Shown in pieces: positions 19,085 to 28,609 of a stretch of 64,000 nt of DNA (its first letter is position 1; each line of letters starts with the position of its first letter). The DNA is taken from assembly GCF_000315445.1 (NCBI RefSeq), contig NZ_JH992958.1, positions 120,611-184,610 of the forward strand. The letters run 5' to 3'. The DNA comes from Alloiococcus otitis ATCC 51267 (GTDB taxonomy: Bacteria > Bacillota > Bacilli > Lactobacillales > Carnobacteriaceae_A). The notes below the pieces were generated by a model. The model was not told the DNA's origin. It did no database searches and was given only the letters and a program-made list of their open reading frames with translations. The position numbers and the translations under genes were made by a program.

Positions 19085-19208
19085 ACTGACTCACTTCAAA
19101 TTTACCATGCCAAAAGACTATTCAGACTTAGGAAGATGCATGGGGCACTGACTCATTTCACATTTGCAATGCTAAAAAGCAGTTTAGGCAAGGAGCTGCA
19201 TGGCTCAT
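19085..19208. repeat. Imperfect 62-bp direct repeat before ogt
   Basis: Two diverged copies (from about 19085 and 19147) begin ACTGACTCA and share TTCA.ATTT..CATGC. They lie in the 255-bp gap before ogt. Function unknown. Confidence 0.5.
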
Positions 19209-19247
19209 TAGAAGCTAGTGCCTAGCATCCTCAAACAGGAGGCCATC

Positions 19248-19763
19248 ATGGAAAACAGACTTTACTACAGCTACTTTGAAACGAAGCTAAGCAGATTGCT
19301 ATTAATGAAAACACAAGTGGGCCTGGCCCGGGTCGATAGCTTAAGTTTAGAAGATGTTCGGCAAACATCTTGGTTTAACCGGTATTTCAAAGGAGCTGAA
19401 CTAGTCAAATCCGACTTAGCCTTTGACCGGGACCGCCAGCAATTGCAGGAATACTTTGCGGGAGACCGGTCAAAATTTGACCTGGACTTGGATGGGCAAG
19501 GAACCCCCTTTCAAAAAGAGGTCTGGCAAGCCTTGCAATCCATCCCCTATGGCCAGACCTTGACCTATGGTGGGTTGGCTGACAGATTGGGCCGGTCTAG
19601 CAAGGCAGCCCAAGCTGTGGGCCGGGCCCTAGGACAAAACCCCTTGCTGGTAGTGGTCCCCTGCCACCGAATCCTATCCCAAGACGGTAAGCTCACCGGC
19701 TACCGCGGCGGCCTTGCCTTAAAGAAAGCCCTACTGAAAGTGGAAGGCATCAATTATATATAA
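19248..19763 (+). CDS. ogt: Methylated-DNA-protein cysteine methyltransferase
   Basis: 171 residues. The alkyl-acceptor motif PCHRI places the active cysteine at residue 139, followed by the conserved GKLTGYRGG. The DNA-binding helix segment LTYGGLADRLGRSSKAAQAV is intact. It removes O6-alkyl groups from guanine in a suicide reaction. I chose the ATG at 19248 because AGGAGG lies five bases upstream; a start ten codons earlier lacks one. Confidence 0.93.
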   Translation: MENRLYYSYFETKLSRLLLMKTQVGLARVDSLSLEDVRQTSWFNRYFKGAELVKSDLAFDRDRQQLQEYFAGDRSKFDLDLDGQGTPFQKEVWQALQSIPYGQTLTYGGLADRLGRSSKAAQAVGRALGQNPLLVVVPCHRILSQDGKLTGYRGGLALKKALLKVEGINYI

Positions 19764-19770
19764 ATGAAAT

Positions 19771-19796
19771 AAAGCCGTGGCTGGCCACGGCTTTTT
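19771..19796 (+). terminator. Terminator after ogt
   Basis: AAAGCCGTGG ... CCACGGCTTTTT hairpin 7 bp after the ogt stop. Confidence 0.9.
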
Positions 19797-19882
19797 CTTA
19801 TGGGATTGGGTTATAGAAATAGTTAATTTATTACAGTAATTATCCTATAACTTGCGGGTAGCTGGAATCCGGCTGGTTGATT

Positions 19883-19992
19883 TTCTCAAACAACTAGTGT
19901 TATACGAGAATCCGAGCTCATTTTTCTCAAACAACAAGTGTTATACGAGAAACCATCCGATTTTCCTCAAGCTACAGCTGTTATTTGAGAAT
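19883..19992 (+). repeat. 41-bp-period palindrome array, family B (locus B3)
   Basis: Units at 19883, 19924 and a degenerate one at 19964 (steps 41 and 40). Each has TTCTCAAACAAC facing GTTATACGAGAA. The array lies between the ogt terminator and the 3' end of the convergent NERD gene. Confidence 0.88.
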
Positions 19993-20012
19993 TCTAAAAA
20001 CCAACTCTTGCT

Positions 20013-20978
20013 TCATCCCTTTTCCCGGCAGTGCGAGCACTTACAAGACTTTCTTGGAAAGGATAAGTCTTGGTCCGGATAATGCTCCGCTAATCTACCA
20101 AGCTTGTGGGAAGCCTTGTATTCCCGGAAGTACCTGGAAAGGGTTTTGTAATTAACCTGGCCATCCATGAACTGGGCTAAATCTTGCAAGCGAAGAGACT
20201 GGTTGTAATTCAAGACGGCATAATCGCAGATGGTCCGGTAAATAGCCTTGCCCTGACTTTCCATGTGCCCACAATGGCTACACTGCAAGAAGGATTTTGA
20301 ATACCGGTTAAGCTGACTACTTTGACAGACCTCACAAATCAAGCCGCCTCGAAGATCCGAAAGTCTTTCTCTTCCTAGAAAATCAATGCCCTCATGGGAT
20401 GGAAGGCTTTGGTCTTGCAAAAACTGGGCTAATCTTGCAACATCGAGCCCACTAGCAGACTGCTTGGCTTTGATCTGGTTAAAATAATCTCCAACCTGCC
20501 AGCGTTTGAGATAATCTCCTCTATACTGGCCGGCAAAATCCACCCTATCCTGGTCGGACATAAAAACCAGCTGGCCTTCAACTGGAAACTTGGACCCCAA
20601 CAGTGTTTTCAAGTAGTCTATCCCATTTTCTACCTGGTAAAAAATATTCCGAAAAACAGTGCCCTGGTCGCCGACCAACTTGCTGCCTTCCAGCCTGTAG
20701 TGGGCTTGGAAATTTTTAATTTCAAATACAAGTAAAGTTTGTGGGGTCACCAGGACAAAGTCAATTTGCAGGTGACGGCCGGCCCGCTTAAAGGTCAGGT
20801 CATGGAGCAGAGCCCAATGGTCCGGGATATAGACGCTAGCTAAATCAGCAAAATCTTTCTCACCCTGGTAACCGAGTTGGGCCAAACACAAACGCCTCTG
20901 CAGATAAGGGTTGGGCTTGCAACGCTCACTCAATATCTCTAACCACTGCAACTCTAAGCTTTTTTTGACGTGAACCAT
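20013..20978 (-). CDS. NERD nuclease-related domain protein
   Basis: 321 residues. Residues about 40-150 form a NERD domain: LHDLTFKRAGRHLQIDFVLV, then FEIKNF, with the Asp and Glu-x-Lys of a restriction-type nuclease core. A zinc-knuckle-like region follows (CEVCQSSQ ... CSHCGHM near residue 230), and CKCSHC closes the protein. Function is unknown; NERD proteins are thought to process DNA. I preferred the ATG at 20978 (AGGAG seven bases upstream) to the TTG just before it. No partner defence genes lie next to it. Confidence 0.75.
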   Translation of the reverse strand: MVHVKKSLELQWLEILSERCKPNPYLQRRLCLAQLGYQGEKDFADLASVYIPDHWALLHDLTFKRAGRHLQIDFVLVTPQTLLVFEIKNFQAHYRLEGSKLVGDQGTVFRNIFYQVENGIDYLKTLLGSKFPVEGQLVFMSDQDRVDFAGQYRGDYLKRWQVGDYFNQIKAKQSASGLDVARLAQFLQDQSLPSHEGIDFLGRERLSDLRGGLICEVCQSSQLNRYSKSFLQCSHCGHMESQGKAIYRTICDYAVLNYNQSLRLQDLAQFMDGQVNYKTLSRYFREYKASHKLGRLAEHYPDQDLSFPRKSCKCSHCREKG

Positions 20979-21136
20979 CAAATCACTCCTAACTTTTTTG
21001 TGCTACTATATAATGCGCAAAAAAGTCGCAAATCCATTTTTTAAAAGGTAAGTTTTTATTTTATAATATAAATTATTTTATTAAGCCACATTTTTCGTTG
21101 ATTTCGTCCACCCCGAATTCCCCCTTTGTAAATCTC

Positions 21137-21170
21137 AAAAAAGCCCAGCTCCTAAGAGAGTGGGCTTTTT
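21137..21170 (-). terminator. Terminator after the DUF1129 gene
   Basis: AAAAAAGCCCAGCTC ... GAGTGGGCTTTTT hairpin, T-runs on both strands, about 60 bp beyond the stop of the DUF1129 gene. Confidence 0.8.
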
Positions 21171-21232
21171 GTTAAATAGTATTCTGGTTAGATCAAGCTA
21201 GCTTAGAGTGCCAAGCTTCACCCACAGGCCGG

Positions 21233-21949
21233 TTAGATCAAACTCCCTTGGACATTGAAGCTTCGTTTGAAGAAGTATTTAGCGACCAAGGCGATGATCC
21301 CGATGATGATGCTGGCAGCTGGAGAGAGGGGCGGGTTGATGGCTGGTGGAATAAGGGCAGCGATGAAGGAGAAAGCCAGCATCCAGACCACCATGGTTAA
21401 GACCGAGGCCAAGATGTACTTGAGGAAGCCACCCTTTTGCCCGGGCACCGGGGCGTAGTTGCCAATCACCAAAATAGCCACCCCAGCTAGGAGGAAGTTG
21501 ACCAAGAGGGTGAGGATGCCCATGGGGTTTTGAGCCTCCGTATTGGTAAAGAGTTGGAGGACCCCATTGATCAAGGCTAGTAGTCCACCCAATAAGAGGG
21601 CCCCGTCCACATAAAGTTGCCAGGTTGGAGACTTTTCAATAGCCTGGGTCTGACGATTGGGCCCAGCAGTCAGGCGGTCCGCTTGTTCTGTCACCGGCCC
21701 ATACAATTTCCGGGCCAAGACCCCATTGTCCTGCTCTTTGACAATATTGGGTAGCATATCGTAAAAGGCTTCGGTGACCTGATCGTCGTCCCAGCCTAGT
21801 TCCTTCAAGTGGCGGTTGAGTTTAACCACGTAGTCTTCGTTTTTATTGGTTAATTGTTTGATTAAAGTTAGGTTCTGCGCCTGCATTTCTTCCAGGGTCG
21901 GGCTTTGTTCTTCTTGCTTATCCTTCTTTTCTTTATCTTTTTTTGCCAT
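21233..21949 (-). CDS. DUF1129-family membrane protein
   Basis: 238 residues: a highly charged N-terminus (MAKKDKEKKDKQEEQ), a soluble region with LKELGWDDDQVTEAFYDMLP, then four hydrophobic helices from about residue 120. The pattern matches the DUF1129 family of Lactobacillales, whose function is not known. I chose the ATG at 21949 with GAGGAT upstream. It ends about 60 bp before its terminator and lies downstream of ychF, possibly in the same transcript. Confidence 0.75.
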   Translation of the reverse strand: MAKKDKEKKDKQEEQSPTLEEMQAQNLTLIKQLTNKNEDYVVKLNRHLKELGWDDDQVTEAFYDMLPNIVKEQDNGVLARKLYGPVTEQADRLTAGPNRQTQAIEKSPTWQLYVDGALLLGGLLALINGVLQLFTNTEAQNPMGILTLLVNFLLAGVAILVIGNYAPVPGQKGGFLKYILASVLTMVVWMLAFSFIAALIPPAINPPLSPAASIIIGIIALVAKYFFKRSFNVQGSLI

Positions 21950-22006
21950 TTGATCCATCCTCATTACTTTTTTCCCTAGGCCAGGTTAAAAATAACCAGT
22001 GCCAAG

Positions 22007-23107
22007 TTAGACATTGAACTTAAATTCCATGACATCGCCGTCTTGGACCACATAGTCCTTACCTTCTTGCCGGAGTTTACCGGCTTCTCGGGCAGCTTTT
22101 TCGCTTCCCAAGTCATCAAAATCAGCATAAGAAATGGTTTCAGCCCGAATAAAGCCCCGCTCAAAATCAGAGTGGATAATACCAGCTACTTGGGGAGCCT
22201 TCATGCCTTTTTTAAAGGTCCAGGCCCGGACTTCTTTGGGACCGGCCGTGAAGTAGGTTCCTAGGTTCAACAAGTTATAAGACCGGCGGATGACCCGATT
22301 CAAGCCCGGCTCTTGAATGCCCAAGTCCTCTAGGAAAAGATCTCGCTCATCGTCATCCAAGGCGGCAATTTCTTCTTCAATGGCTGCTGATATGCCGACA
22401 ACTTCTGCTCCTTCTTGGTCAGCAATTTCTTTGACCGTCTGCAGGTAGTCGCTGGCTTCCGGGTCAGAAACATCTTCTTCAGCCACATTGGCAATGTATA
22501 AAACCGGCTTGGAGGTCAGCAAGAAGAGGCTTTTGACAATTTTTTCCTCTTCTTCATCAAAATCCAAGGCCCGGACTGGGATCCCGTCTTCCAAGGCTGG
22601 CTTGATCTTGTCTAAAACAGCTAAAGTAGCTACTGCATCCGGGTCTTTGGCCCGAGCCTGCTTGCGGGTTTTTTCGTAACGTTTGTCAATGGATTCCTGG
22701 TCAGCAAAAATGAGTTCCAAGTTGATGGTTTCGATATCCGATGCTGGGTCCACCTTGCCGTCCACGTGAGTGACATTGCTGTCGTCAAAACAACGAACCA
22801 CATGGCAGATGGCGTCGACTTCTCGGATATTGGCCAAAAACTTGTTGCCCAAACCTTCTCCCCGGCTGGCCCCCTTGACGATACCAGCAATATCGGTAAA
22901 TTCAAAGGTGGTGGGGACCGTCTTCTCTGGTTGGACCAAGTCAGTCAACCGGTCCAATCTTGGGTCGGGGACTTCCACAATCCCAACATTGGGGTCGATG
23001 GTGGCGAAAGGGTAGTTGGCTGCTTCCGCCCCAGCCTTGGTGATTGCGTTAAATAGGGTCGATTTGCCGACATTTGGCAAGCCGACAATACCTGCTGTTA
23101 GTGCCAT
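22007..23107 (-). CDS. ychF: Redox-regulated ATPase YchF/Ola1
   Basis: 366 residues, normal for the family. The G1 motif GLPNVGKS is at residues 7-14. The specificity motif reads NVAEE, the non-canonical form associated with ATP use. A C-terminal TGS domain ([19 protein letters not shown] onward) ends with KFNV. It is a ribosome-associated ATPase linked to stress responses. Its place after parA/parB/DUF951 matches Bacillus gene order near oriC. Confidence 0.95.
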   Translation of the reverse strand: MALTAGIVGLPNVGKSTLFNAITKAGAEAANYPFATIDPNVGIVEVPDPRLDRLTDLVQPEKTVPTTFEFTDIAGIVKGASRGEGLGNKFLANIREVDAICHVVRCFDDSNVTHVDGKVDPASDIETINLELIFADQESIDKRYEKTRKQARAKDPDAVATLAVLDKIKPALEDGIPVRALDFDEEEEKIVKSLFLLTSKPVLYIANVAEEDVSDPEASDYLQTVKEIADQEGAEVVGISAAIEEEIAALDDDERDLFLEDLGIQEPGLNRVIRRSYNLLNLGTYFTAGPKEVRAWTFKKGMKAPQVAGIIHSDFERGFIRAETISYADFDDLGSEKAAREAGKLRQEGKDYVVQDGDVMEFKFNV

Positions 23108-23210
23108 TCATGCGTCATCCTTTTTCTTTTGATTTTCTTGGTCGTCTACTGGCGTTAATTTATTTTTGGGACCTAACTCCGGGGAAAGCTGAAGCTTGAC
23201 TTACTCCTGG

Positions 23211-23355
23211 TTTCAATCGAATTCGATGTGGAACTACTTGATCTGTAAGCCCTAATCTCCTCCAGGTTCCTTCATTTCAATCAGATTCGACCTGGTTTTG
23301 CTCGGGCTTAAGCCTTCATCTTCCCAGGTTCCCAGGTTTAAATTGAATTCGACCT
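23211..23355. repeat. Three imperfect 62-64-bp direct repeats
   Basis: ATTCGA-containing copies at 23221, 23285 and 23347 share TTTCAAT.GAATTCGACCTG-like cores and CCAGGTT segments, spaced 64 and 62 bp. They fill much of the ychF-DUF951 gap. No ORF is present. Confidence 0.6.
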
Positions 23356-23400
23356 GCTTCTTTTTGGACTAAAGATCATAATGCCCATGGTCTTCCGGCT

Positions 23401-23583
23401 TTAAATCACTTTTTTCATCTTGCGTTCAAACTCGCGACGGGGCATCATGACTAGGTGGTTGCAACCACTGCATTTCAACTTGATGTCAGCACCCATGCGG
23501 ATGATTTCCCAAGCGTTGGTGCCACAAGGGTGGGGCTTTTTCATTTCAACTTTATCGTGGAGCTCATAGTTCTTGTCTGCCAT
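23401..23583 (-). CDS. DUF951-family small protein
   Basis: 60 residues, lysine-rich, with the conserved PHPCGTNAWEIIRMGAD and LKCSGCNHLVMMPRR. The three cysteines could bind a metal. The family is encoded between parB and ychF in many Firmicutes, as here. Function unknown, possibly nucleic-acid binding. Two ATGs lie in tandem; the second has better spacing to GAGG. Confidence 0.9.
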   Translation of the reverse strand: MADKNYELHDKVEMKKPHPCGTNAWEIIRMGADIKLKCSGCNHLVMMPRREFERKMKKVI

Positions 23584-23717
23584 CATACCTCACTCACTTT
23601 CTAAGTTCGAATTTGAATCATCACTCTTCGGTTAACATTCGTCTGGTCATCTATCTTGCTAGCTTGCTCGATGAAAAAAATCTCTACCTGGCCAACCAGC
23701 CCTAAGCTTTGGGCAGA

Positions 23718-23787
23718 TTCTACAATTGGTCTGCGATTGTAGAATTTCAGCTTCAAGATTCTACAATTAGCCCAGGATTGTCGAATT
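23718..23787. repeat. 41-bp-period palindrome array, family A (locus A2)
   Basis: Two units: ATTCTACAAT at 23718 and 23759 faces ATTGTAGAAT at 23737 and ATTGTCGAAT at 23778, each exactly 41 bp apart. The geometry is 10-9-10 plus 12. The second right arm carries the ATTGTCG variant seen in family C, which links the two families. It lies between the DUF951 and parB genes. Confidence 0.9.
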
Positions 23788-23898
23788 TCTAGCCAGGCCA
23801 GTCAAGTTCAATCCGATCCGGTCCAATCCGGTCCAGTCAAATCCAACCTAATCCTAACCCAGGCTCAAGCAAATTGCCAACTTCATCCAAGGCCAGAC

Positions 23899-24792
23899 TT
23901 AGGGTTCTTCTTCCAAGCCCAGTTGCTTATAAAGAATGTCATTCAGGTCGTCTAGGGACTGGTATTCAATCTGGATTTTCCCCTTGTTTTCCTTACCGAT
24001 AATAGTAACCTTGGTATCCATTTGCGAGGTTAGGCGTCGTTCGATATCGGTGATAAAAATTGACTTCTTAGGCTTGGTAGCTGGCTTGGCTTTTTTCTTG
24101 CCTTCTTGGTTAAAGTCAGCAACTTCCTGCTCCAGTTGACGGACAGTTAGCTTGTCCTTCACTGCCTTTTTAGCCAAGCGGTTAATGGCTCCGGGGTCCT
24201 TCAAGCCCAAAAGAGTCCGGGCTTGTCCCATAGACAGGCTACCGTCTTGGAGGAGGTCCTTAGTAGCTTGAGGCAGGCTGCGGAGGCGAAGGTGGTTAGC
24301 AATGTATGACCGGCTCTTGCCGAGTTCTTGGGCCACCTTTTCTTGGGTGAGGGAGAGTTTTTCCATCATCATGTGGTAGGCATCGGCCTCTTCCAAAGCG
24401 GTCAAATCTTCCCGCTGCAAGTTTTCCAAGATGGCTACCTGCATCATGACCTTTTCGTCAAAGTCCCGGACAATGCCAGGGATGGTCTCTAGTCCTGCAA
24501 TTTTAGAAGCTCGGAACCGTCTTTCTCCCGCTACAATTTCATAACCCTTGACCTGGGACTTTCTGACAATGATGGGCTGCAAGACCCCATTTTGCTTAAT
24601 GGACTTGGCTAATTCTTCTAAAGCGTTTTGGTTAAAGTCGTGGCGAGGTTGGTAGGGGTTGGGCCGCAAGTCAGCTACGGTTAAGTCAACCACCCGCTCT
24701 TGGCTAGTGTTAATGTTCTCTTCTAAATTAGCAGCATCTGGGAAAAGGGCGTTGATCCCCTTGCCTAGACCTTTACGCTTGCGCTCGCTCAT
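23899..24792 (-). CDS. parB: Chromosome-partitioning protein ParB (Spo0J)
   Basis: 297 residues. The CTP-binding motif GERRFRA is near residue 95, the helix-turn-helix around residues 140-165 (LTQEKVAQELGKSRSYIANH), and a C-terminal dimer domain follows a linker. It loads at parS and works with ParA in origin segregation. It overlaps parA by 20 bp. The absence of a separate noc gene beside rsmG differs from Bacillus. Confidence 0.93.
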   Translation of the reverse strand: MSERKRKGLGKGINALFPDAANLEENINTSQERVVDLTVADLRPNPYQPRHDFNQNALEELAKSIKQNGVLQPIIVRKSQVKGYEIVAGERRFRASKIAGLETIPGIVRDFDEKVMMQVAILENLQREDLTALEEADAYHMMMEKLSLTQEKVAQELGKSRSYIANHLRLRSLPQATKDLLQDGSLSMGQARTLLGLKDPGAINRLAKKAVKDKLTVRQLEQEVADFNQEGKKKAKPATKPKKSIFITDIERRLTSQMDTKVTIIGKENKGKIQIEYQSLDDLNDILYKQLGLEEEP

Positions 24793-25546
24793 TTGCTTTC
24801 ACTTCCTCTGCTAAAGCCAGGTAAACTTCTGCACCCTTAGACTTGAAATCATAGTCGATAATGGACAGGCCGTAACTGGGGGCTTCGGACAAGCGGACAT
24901 TGCGGGGGATAATAGTTTCGTGAACTTTTTCGCGGAAATATTTCTTGACCTCTTCGACCACTTCAAAACCCAGGTTGGTTCGGGCATCGAGCATGGTCAA
25001 GAGGACTCCTTCAATCCTCAAGTTTTCGTTAAAGTGCTTTTGAACCAGTCTAACCGTATTCAAGAGCTGGCTCAAACCTTCTAGGGCATAGTATTCACAC
25101 TGGACTGGGATCATAATGGAATCACTAGCTGTAAAGGCATTGATGGTCAAGTGACCCAAGGAAGGCGGGCAGTCAATGATGATGTAGTCAAAATCCGTCT
25201 TGAGTTCGTCAATCGCCCGCTTGAGCCGGGTTTCCCGGGCCATGATATTGGTTAACTCCACCTCGGCCCCGGCCAGTTGGATGGTGGCTGGAGCCACTGC
25301 CATGTCCTTGCGACTGGTGGGGATAATCACCTCATCCAAGGGTTTTTCATTGATGAGGACGTCGTAAATATCGGCATCCACGTCCCCTTTCTTGATGCCT
25401 AGACCACTGGTGGCATTTCCCTGGGCGTCCATGTCGACTAGTAAAACCTTGCTGCCTTGGTGGGCCAAAGAAGCGCCCAGGTTAACGGATGTGGTGGTCT
25501 TGCCCACACCGCCTTTTTGATTTGCTATTGCAATGACCTTTGCCAT
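24773..25546 (-). CDS. parA: Chromosome-partitioning ATPase ParA (Soj)
   Basis: 257 residues with the deviant Walker A KGGVGKTTT (residues 10-18), Walker A' MDAQGNATSGLG and Walker B IIIDCPPSLG. It is the ATPase partner of ParB and may also influence DnaA. GGAAAGCGGAG precedes the ATG. The order rsmG-parA-parB places this window near the replication origin. Confidence 0.95.
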   Translation of the reverse strand: MAKVIAIANQKGGVGKTTTSVNLGASLAHQGSKVLLVDMDAQGNATSGLGIKKGDVDADIYDVLINEKPLDEVIIPTSRKDMAVAPATIQLAGAEVELTNIMARETRLKRAIDELKTDFDYIIIDCPPSLGHLTINAFTASDSIMIPVQCEYYALEGLSQLLNTVRLVQKHFNENLRIEGVLLTMLDARTNLGFEVVEEVKKYFREKVHETIIPRNVRLSEAPSYGLSIIDYDFKSKGAEVYLALAEEVKANERAQA

Positions 25547-25630
25547 AATTTCACTCCGCTTTCCTGTCTTTCTCTTCTTTACGCAACATACACAACCGAG
25601 CCAAGCTCATGCCTGGTTTGAAAGCTCAGC

Positions 25631-26347
25631 TTACAAGGGTTTTTTGTTTGGGGTTCCGGGTTTTCGGGGGTACTTATTGGGACTTTCCTTCTTCTTGTCG
25701 ATTAAAATCATGTGGCGGGTTCCGCCATCTTCCGGCAGGTCAAAGGCCGCATCCTCTCTGACCTTGCCACCCAAAGTAGCAATGGCTGCTTGGGCCTCTG
25801 CCAGCTCTTGGGAAGCCGAACTCGCCTTCATGGCAATAAAGGTCCCGCCTAACTTGTTGAGGGGGAGGCACAATTCCGCCAAAACATTCATCCGAGCCAC
25901 TGCCCGGGCGGTAGTATAGTCAAAGGAAGCCCGGAAGTCCTTGTCCTGGCCAAAAGTCTCGGCCCGGTCATGGTAGAGGTCCACACCAGTCAAGCCCAAT
26001 GCTTCCACCAAGACCTTCAAGAAGTCAATCCGTTTTCGCAAGGAGTCCACAATGGTCACCCTTAGATTGGGAAACAAAATTTTCAAGGGTAAGGAAGGGA
26101 AGCCAGCTCCAGACCCCACATCGCAGAGGCTAAAGTCGTTAGAGGCTAGGTCCACATACTTGGCCAGGCAGATGGAGTCGTAAAAATGCTTTAAGTAGAC
26201 CTCTTCTGACTGGGTGATGGCAGTTAGGTTCACCTTTTCATTCCACTTTTGCAAGAGCTTTAAATACCGGTCAAATTGGTCTAACTGGTCCTGGTTAAGG
26301 TCAAAACCGTCTGCTTTTACCTGTTTTTGAAAAGCTTGAACGTCCAT
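25631..26347 (-). CDS. rsmG: 16S rRNA (guanine527-N7)-methyltransferase RsmG
   Basis: 238 residues. The SAM-binding motif [18 protein letters not shown] is near residue 75, followed by [12 protein letters not shown]. It methylates G527 of 16S rRNA; loss gives low-level streptomycin resistance in other bacteria. AAAGGAG precedes the ATG. It is the first gene of the parAB cluster. Confidence 0.95.
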   Translation of the reverse strand: MDVQAFQKQVKADGFDLNQDQLDQFDRYLKLLQKWNEKVNLTAITQSEEVYLKHFYDSICLAKYVDLASNDFSLCDVGSGAGFPSLPLKILFPNLRVTIVDSLRKRIDFLKVLVEALGLTGVDLYHDRAETFGQDKDFRASFDYTTARAVARMNVLAELCLPLNKLGGTFIAMKASSASQELAEAQAAIATLGGKVREDAAFDLPEDGGTRHMILIDKKKESPNKYPRKPGTPNKKPL

Positions 26348-26661
26348 TTACCTGCTCCTTTAAGTCAAGTTATCTTTTTAAAAGTGCCAGGGACTGAAAA
26401 CAAAATTGTCTTTATCAGCTGGCACTTGCTAGATTAGTGCACCCTATATTCTATCAAAAATCTACCAATAAATATAGTTAGAATTCGGTCTAGACCAGCT
26501 TTTAACCTGGTTTTTGCCTTGTAAGCCCTTAGATAAAAAAGACCTTGTGCAAGGCTTGTAAAAATCTTCCGGCAAAAATGGCGCCTGTTTTGCAAGCAGT
26601 CCCTCGAAAACTTTGCTAGACTAAAGGCGAAAAGCTGACCAAGCCAAACAAGGAGGAAACC
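26348..26661. other. Intergenic promoter region
   Basis: 314 bp between the divergent rsmG and amidase genes. It should hold both promoters, but I could not assign a clear -35/-10 pair. No repeat array or RNA motif was seen. Confidence 0.45.
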
Positions 26662-28155
26662 ATGCTATTTAGCCAAGATGCGACTTATTATGCCAACCAA
26701 GTGAAAAAGGGCCAAGTCACCCCGCTGGAATTGGTGGAAGCGGCCTTAGAAAATATCAGAGACCTCAACCCGACTTTAAATGCTGTCACCACTGTCATTG
26801 CTGAGAACGCCCTCCAAGAGGCCAGGGAAAAAACTGCCCTCCTAGACAAGCTGACCCCTGACCAAAGAGCTGACCTGCCGGCCTTTTACGGTGTTCCCAC
26901 CCTACTCAAGGATCTGGGCCAGCTCTTGAAGGGACTCCGGTCGACCTCGGGAGCCAAAATCCTTCAAGACTTTGTGCCTGATGCCACCAACCACTACACC
27001 CAGGCCCTGGTCGATGCAGGTTTTATTATCGTCGGAACCAGCAATACCCCGGAATTCGGCTTCAAGGGCATATCAGACTCCAAGGCAAACGGACCCGTCC
27101 AGTCCCCCTTCCAAACCGGTTACAATCCAGGTGGGTCTAGCGGGGGCGCCGCCGCAGCACTCAAGTCCGGTATGGTCCCCATCGCCATGGCTAGTGACGG
27201 AGGTGGGTCGGTCCGGATTCCAGCTAGCTATACCGGTTTAATCGGCCTCAAACCCTCCCGCGGCCGGATTATTGTAGGCCCAGATGGCTACCGGGGCTGG
27301 CAGGGGGCAACAGTTAACTTTGGCCTAACCCGGTCTGTGCGTGACACCTGGGCCCTCTTGAAGGTCCTCCAAGCTGAACAATATGAAGCCCCTTTCATGG
27401 TTCCAAAAATTACCCAGGAAGAATTAACTGACTTGAAGCGCCCCCTTAAGATTGCCTATTCCCTCAAAGGAGTCATGGGTCAAGACCTGGGAGACCAGGC
27501 CCGGGCTGCTATCCTCCATGCCAAGAACCAGTTGGAAAAGTTGGGCCATAACTTGGTGGAAGATGACCCCGGCCTAGATATTGCCAAAAGCTTCAAGGGC
27601 TATTACATGATGAACACCATTGAAGCCGCCAATATGCTAGACGGGATCCAAGAAAGCTTGGGCCGTCCTATTCAATTTGAAGATGTGGAGCCTTTAACCT
27701 GGTTGATGAGCCAGGCTGGGAAAAATGTTAAGGCTACTGCCTTGAGCCGGGTTTTGGATGAATGGGACCAAACCAGTGTCTATTTAGAAAAATTTTTCCA
27801 AAAATACGATGCTATTGTCTTCCCTATCGCCAATGGTCCAGCTCCCAAGCAAGGACAGTTTGACCCGGACCAGGACTTAATTGACCGGATCAAGGACATT
27901 GACCGCCTAGACCCAGACCAACAGCAAGACCTGCTCTGGGAATACTTCACCCCCAGCCACAATTACATGGGCTTTAACTCCCATATTAACTTGGCAGGCC
28001 AACCCTCCATCGCCCTTCCCCTCTACCAAACAGACCAGGGCTGGCCTATCGGAGTCCAAATTTGGTCCCGGAAAGGTGCTGACTACCTCCTCCTCCAAAT
28101 CGCTAAGCAGCTAGAAGAAGCGGGCCAACTGAAAACAGACATTCAAAAGGTATAG
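26662..28155 (+). CDS. Amidase-signature family hydrolase
   Basis: 497 residues. The Ser-cisSer-Lys triad is present: Lys83 in [10 protein letters not shown], Ser160 in [12 protein letters not shown] and Ser183 in [12 protein letters not shown]. Family members hydrolyse amides; the substrate is unknown. It is not a GatA subunit of tRNA amidotransferase by context, since no gatB or gatC of that complex lies nearby. No signal peptide, so cytoplasmic. AAGGAGG precedes the ATG. Confidence 0.85.
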   Translation: MLFSQDATYYANQVKKGQVTPLELVEAALENIRDLNPTLNAVTTVIAENALQEAREKTALLDKLTPDQRADLPAFYGVPTLLKDLGQLLKGLRSTSGAKILQDFVPDATNHYTQALVDAGFIIVGTSNTPEFGFKGISDSKANGPVQSPFQTGYNPGGSSGGAAAALKSGMVPIAMASDGGGSVRIPASYTGLIGLKPSRGRIIVGPDGYRGWQGATVNFGLTRSVRDTWALLKVLQAEQYEAPFMVPKITQEELTDLKRPLKIAYSLKGVMGQDLGDQARAAILHAKNQLEKLGHNLVEDDPGLDIAKSFKGYYMMNTIEAANMLDGIQESLGRPIQFEDVEPLTWLMSQAGKNVKATALSRVLDEWDQTSVYLEKFFQKYDAIVFPIANGPAPKQGQFDPDQDLIDRIKDIDRLDPDQQQDLLWEYFTPSHNYMGFNSHINLAGQPSIALPLYQTDQGWPIGVQIWSRKGADYLLLQIAKQLEEAGQLKTDIQKV

Positions 28156-28159
28156 CAAA

Positions 28160-28186
28160 AACCCCCTAGGCTGAGCCTAGGGGGTT
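28160..28186. terminator. Bidirectional terminator between convergent genes
   Basis: AACCCCCTAGG ... CCTAGGGGGTT hairpin. The better T-run is on the minus strand (for the small gene ending at 28272), but it lies 4 bp after the amidase stop. Confidence 0.75.
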
Positions 28187-28271
28187 ATAAGGAGGAATGA
28201 TTTGTTTGGGCGTAAGAATGGGATATCTGGTCAAGTGACTGGGCTAGCTGGGTAAGCTTCCAGCCCAGCAA

Positions 28272-28496
28272 TTAGTCATTTTCCATATCGTCTAGAATTT
28301 GCTTCTTGGCAATTTCTAGCATGCCCACACTCCGGATCTGGGAATCAGAAGTTTGGTAGGTCGAGATAATATCATTTTCGTCAATATTAACAATCACAAT
28401 AGTCTTGCTTTTAACCAGTTCAGGATAGTAATAGTTTAAGAACTCAGCATTACTCATTCCTCGTTCTTTTTTCCGCTTGGCCTCAAAATAATCCAT
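28272..28496 (-). CDS. Small hypothetical protein, 74 residues
   Basis: Not recognised. It is soluble and charged, with a basic start (KRKKERGMSN), a short beta-like stretch KTIVIVNIDENDIISTY and an acidic end. AAGGAAA lies before the ATG. It is transcribed divergently from the Zur-controlled rpmF copy, so its promoter lies close to the Zur box and it may share zinc control. It could be spurious but the site and codon use look real. Confidence 0.55.
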   Translation of the reverse strand: MDYFEAKRKKERGMSNAEFLNYYYPELVKSKTIVIVNIDENDIISTYQTSDSQIRSVGMLEIAKKQILDDMEND

Positions 28497-28568
28497 ATAG
28501 TCATTTTCCTTTCTCCTGCTAAATTTTCAAAAAGACTTGTATTTTTCCTCTTTCTCCTATAAGATGTA

Positions 28569-28588
28569 AAACATAATGATTACGATTT
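28569..28588. promoter_or_regulatory. Zur box before rpmF
   Basis: AAACATAATGATTACGATTT is a near-palindrome matching the Firmicute Zur operator pattern (AAATCGTAATnATTACGATTT type). It lies 21 bp upstream of the rpmF start, in the divergent promoter region. Confidence 0.8.
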
Positions 28589-28609
28589 ATACAGAAAAGA
28601 GGTTACACC

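Noticed and set aside
23800-23860. Tandem CCGGTCCAATC-type repeats before parB
   Set aside because: Short, irregular copies without a stable period; not enough to call a distinct element.
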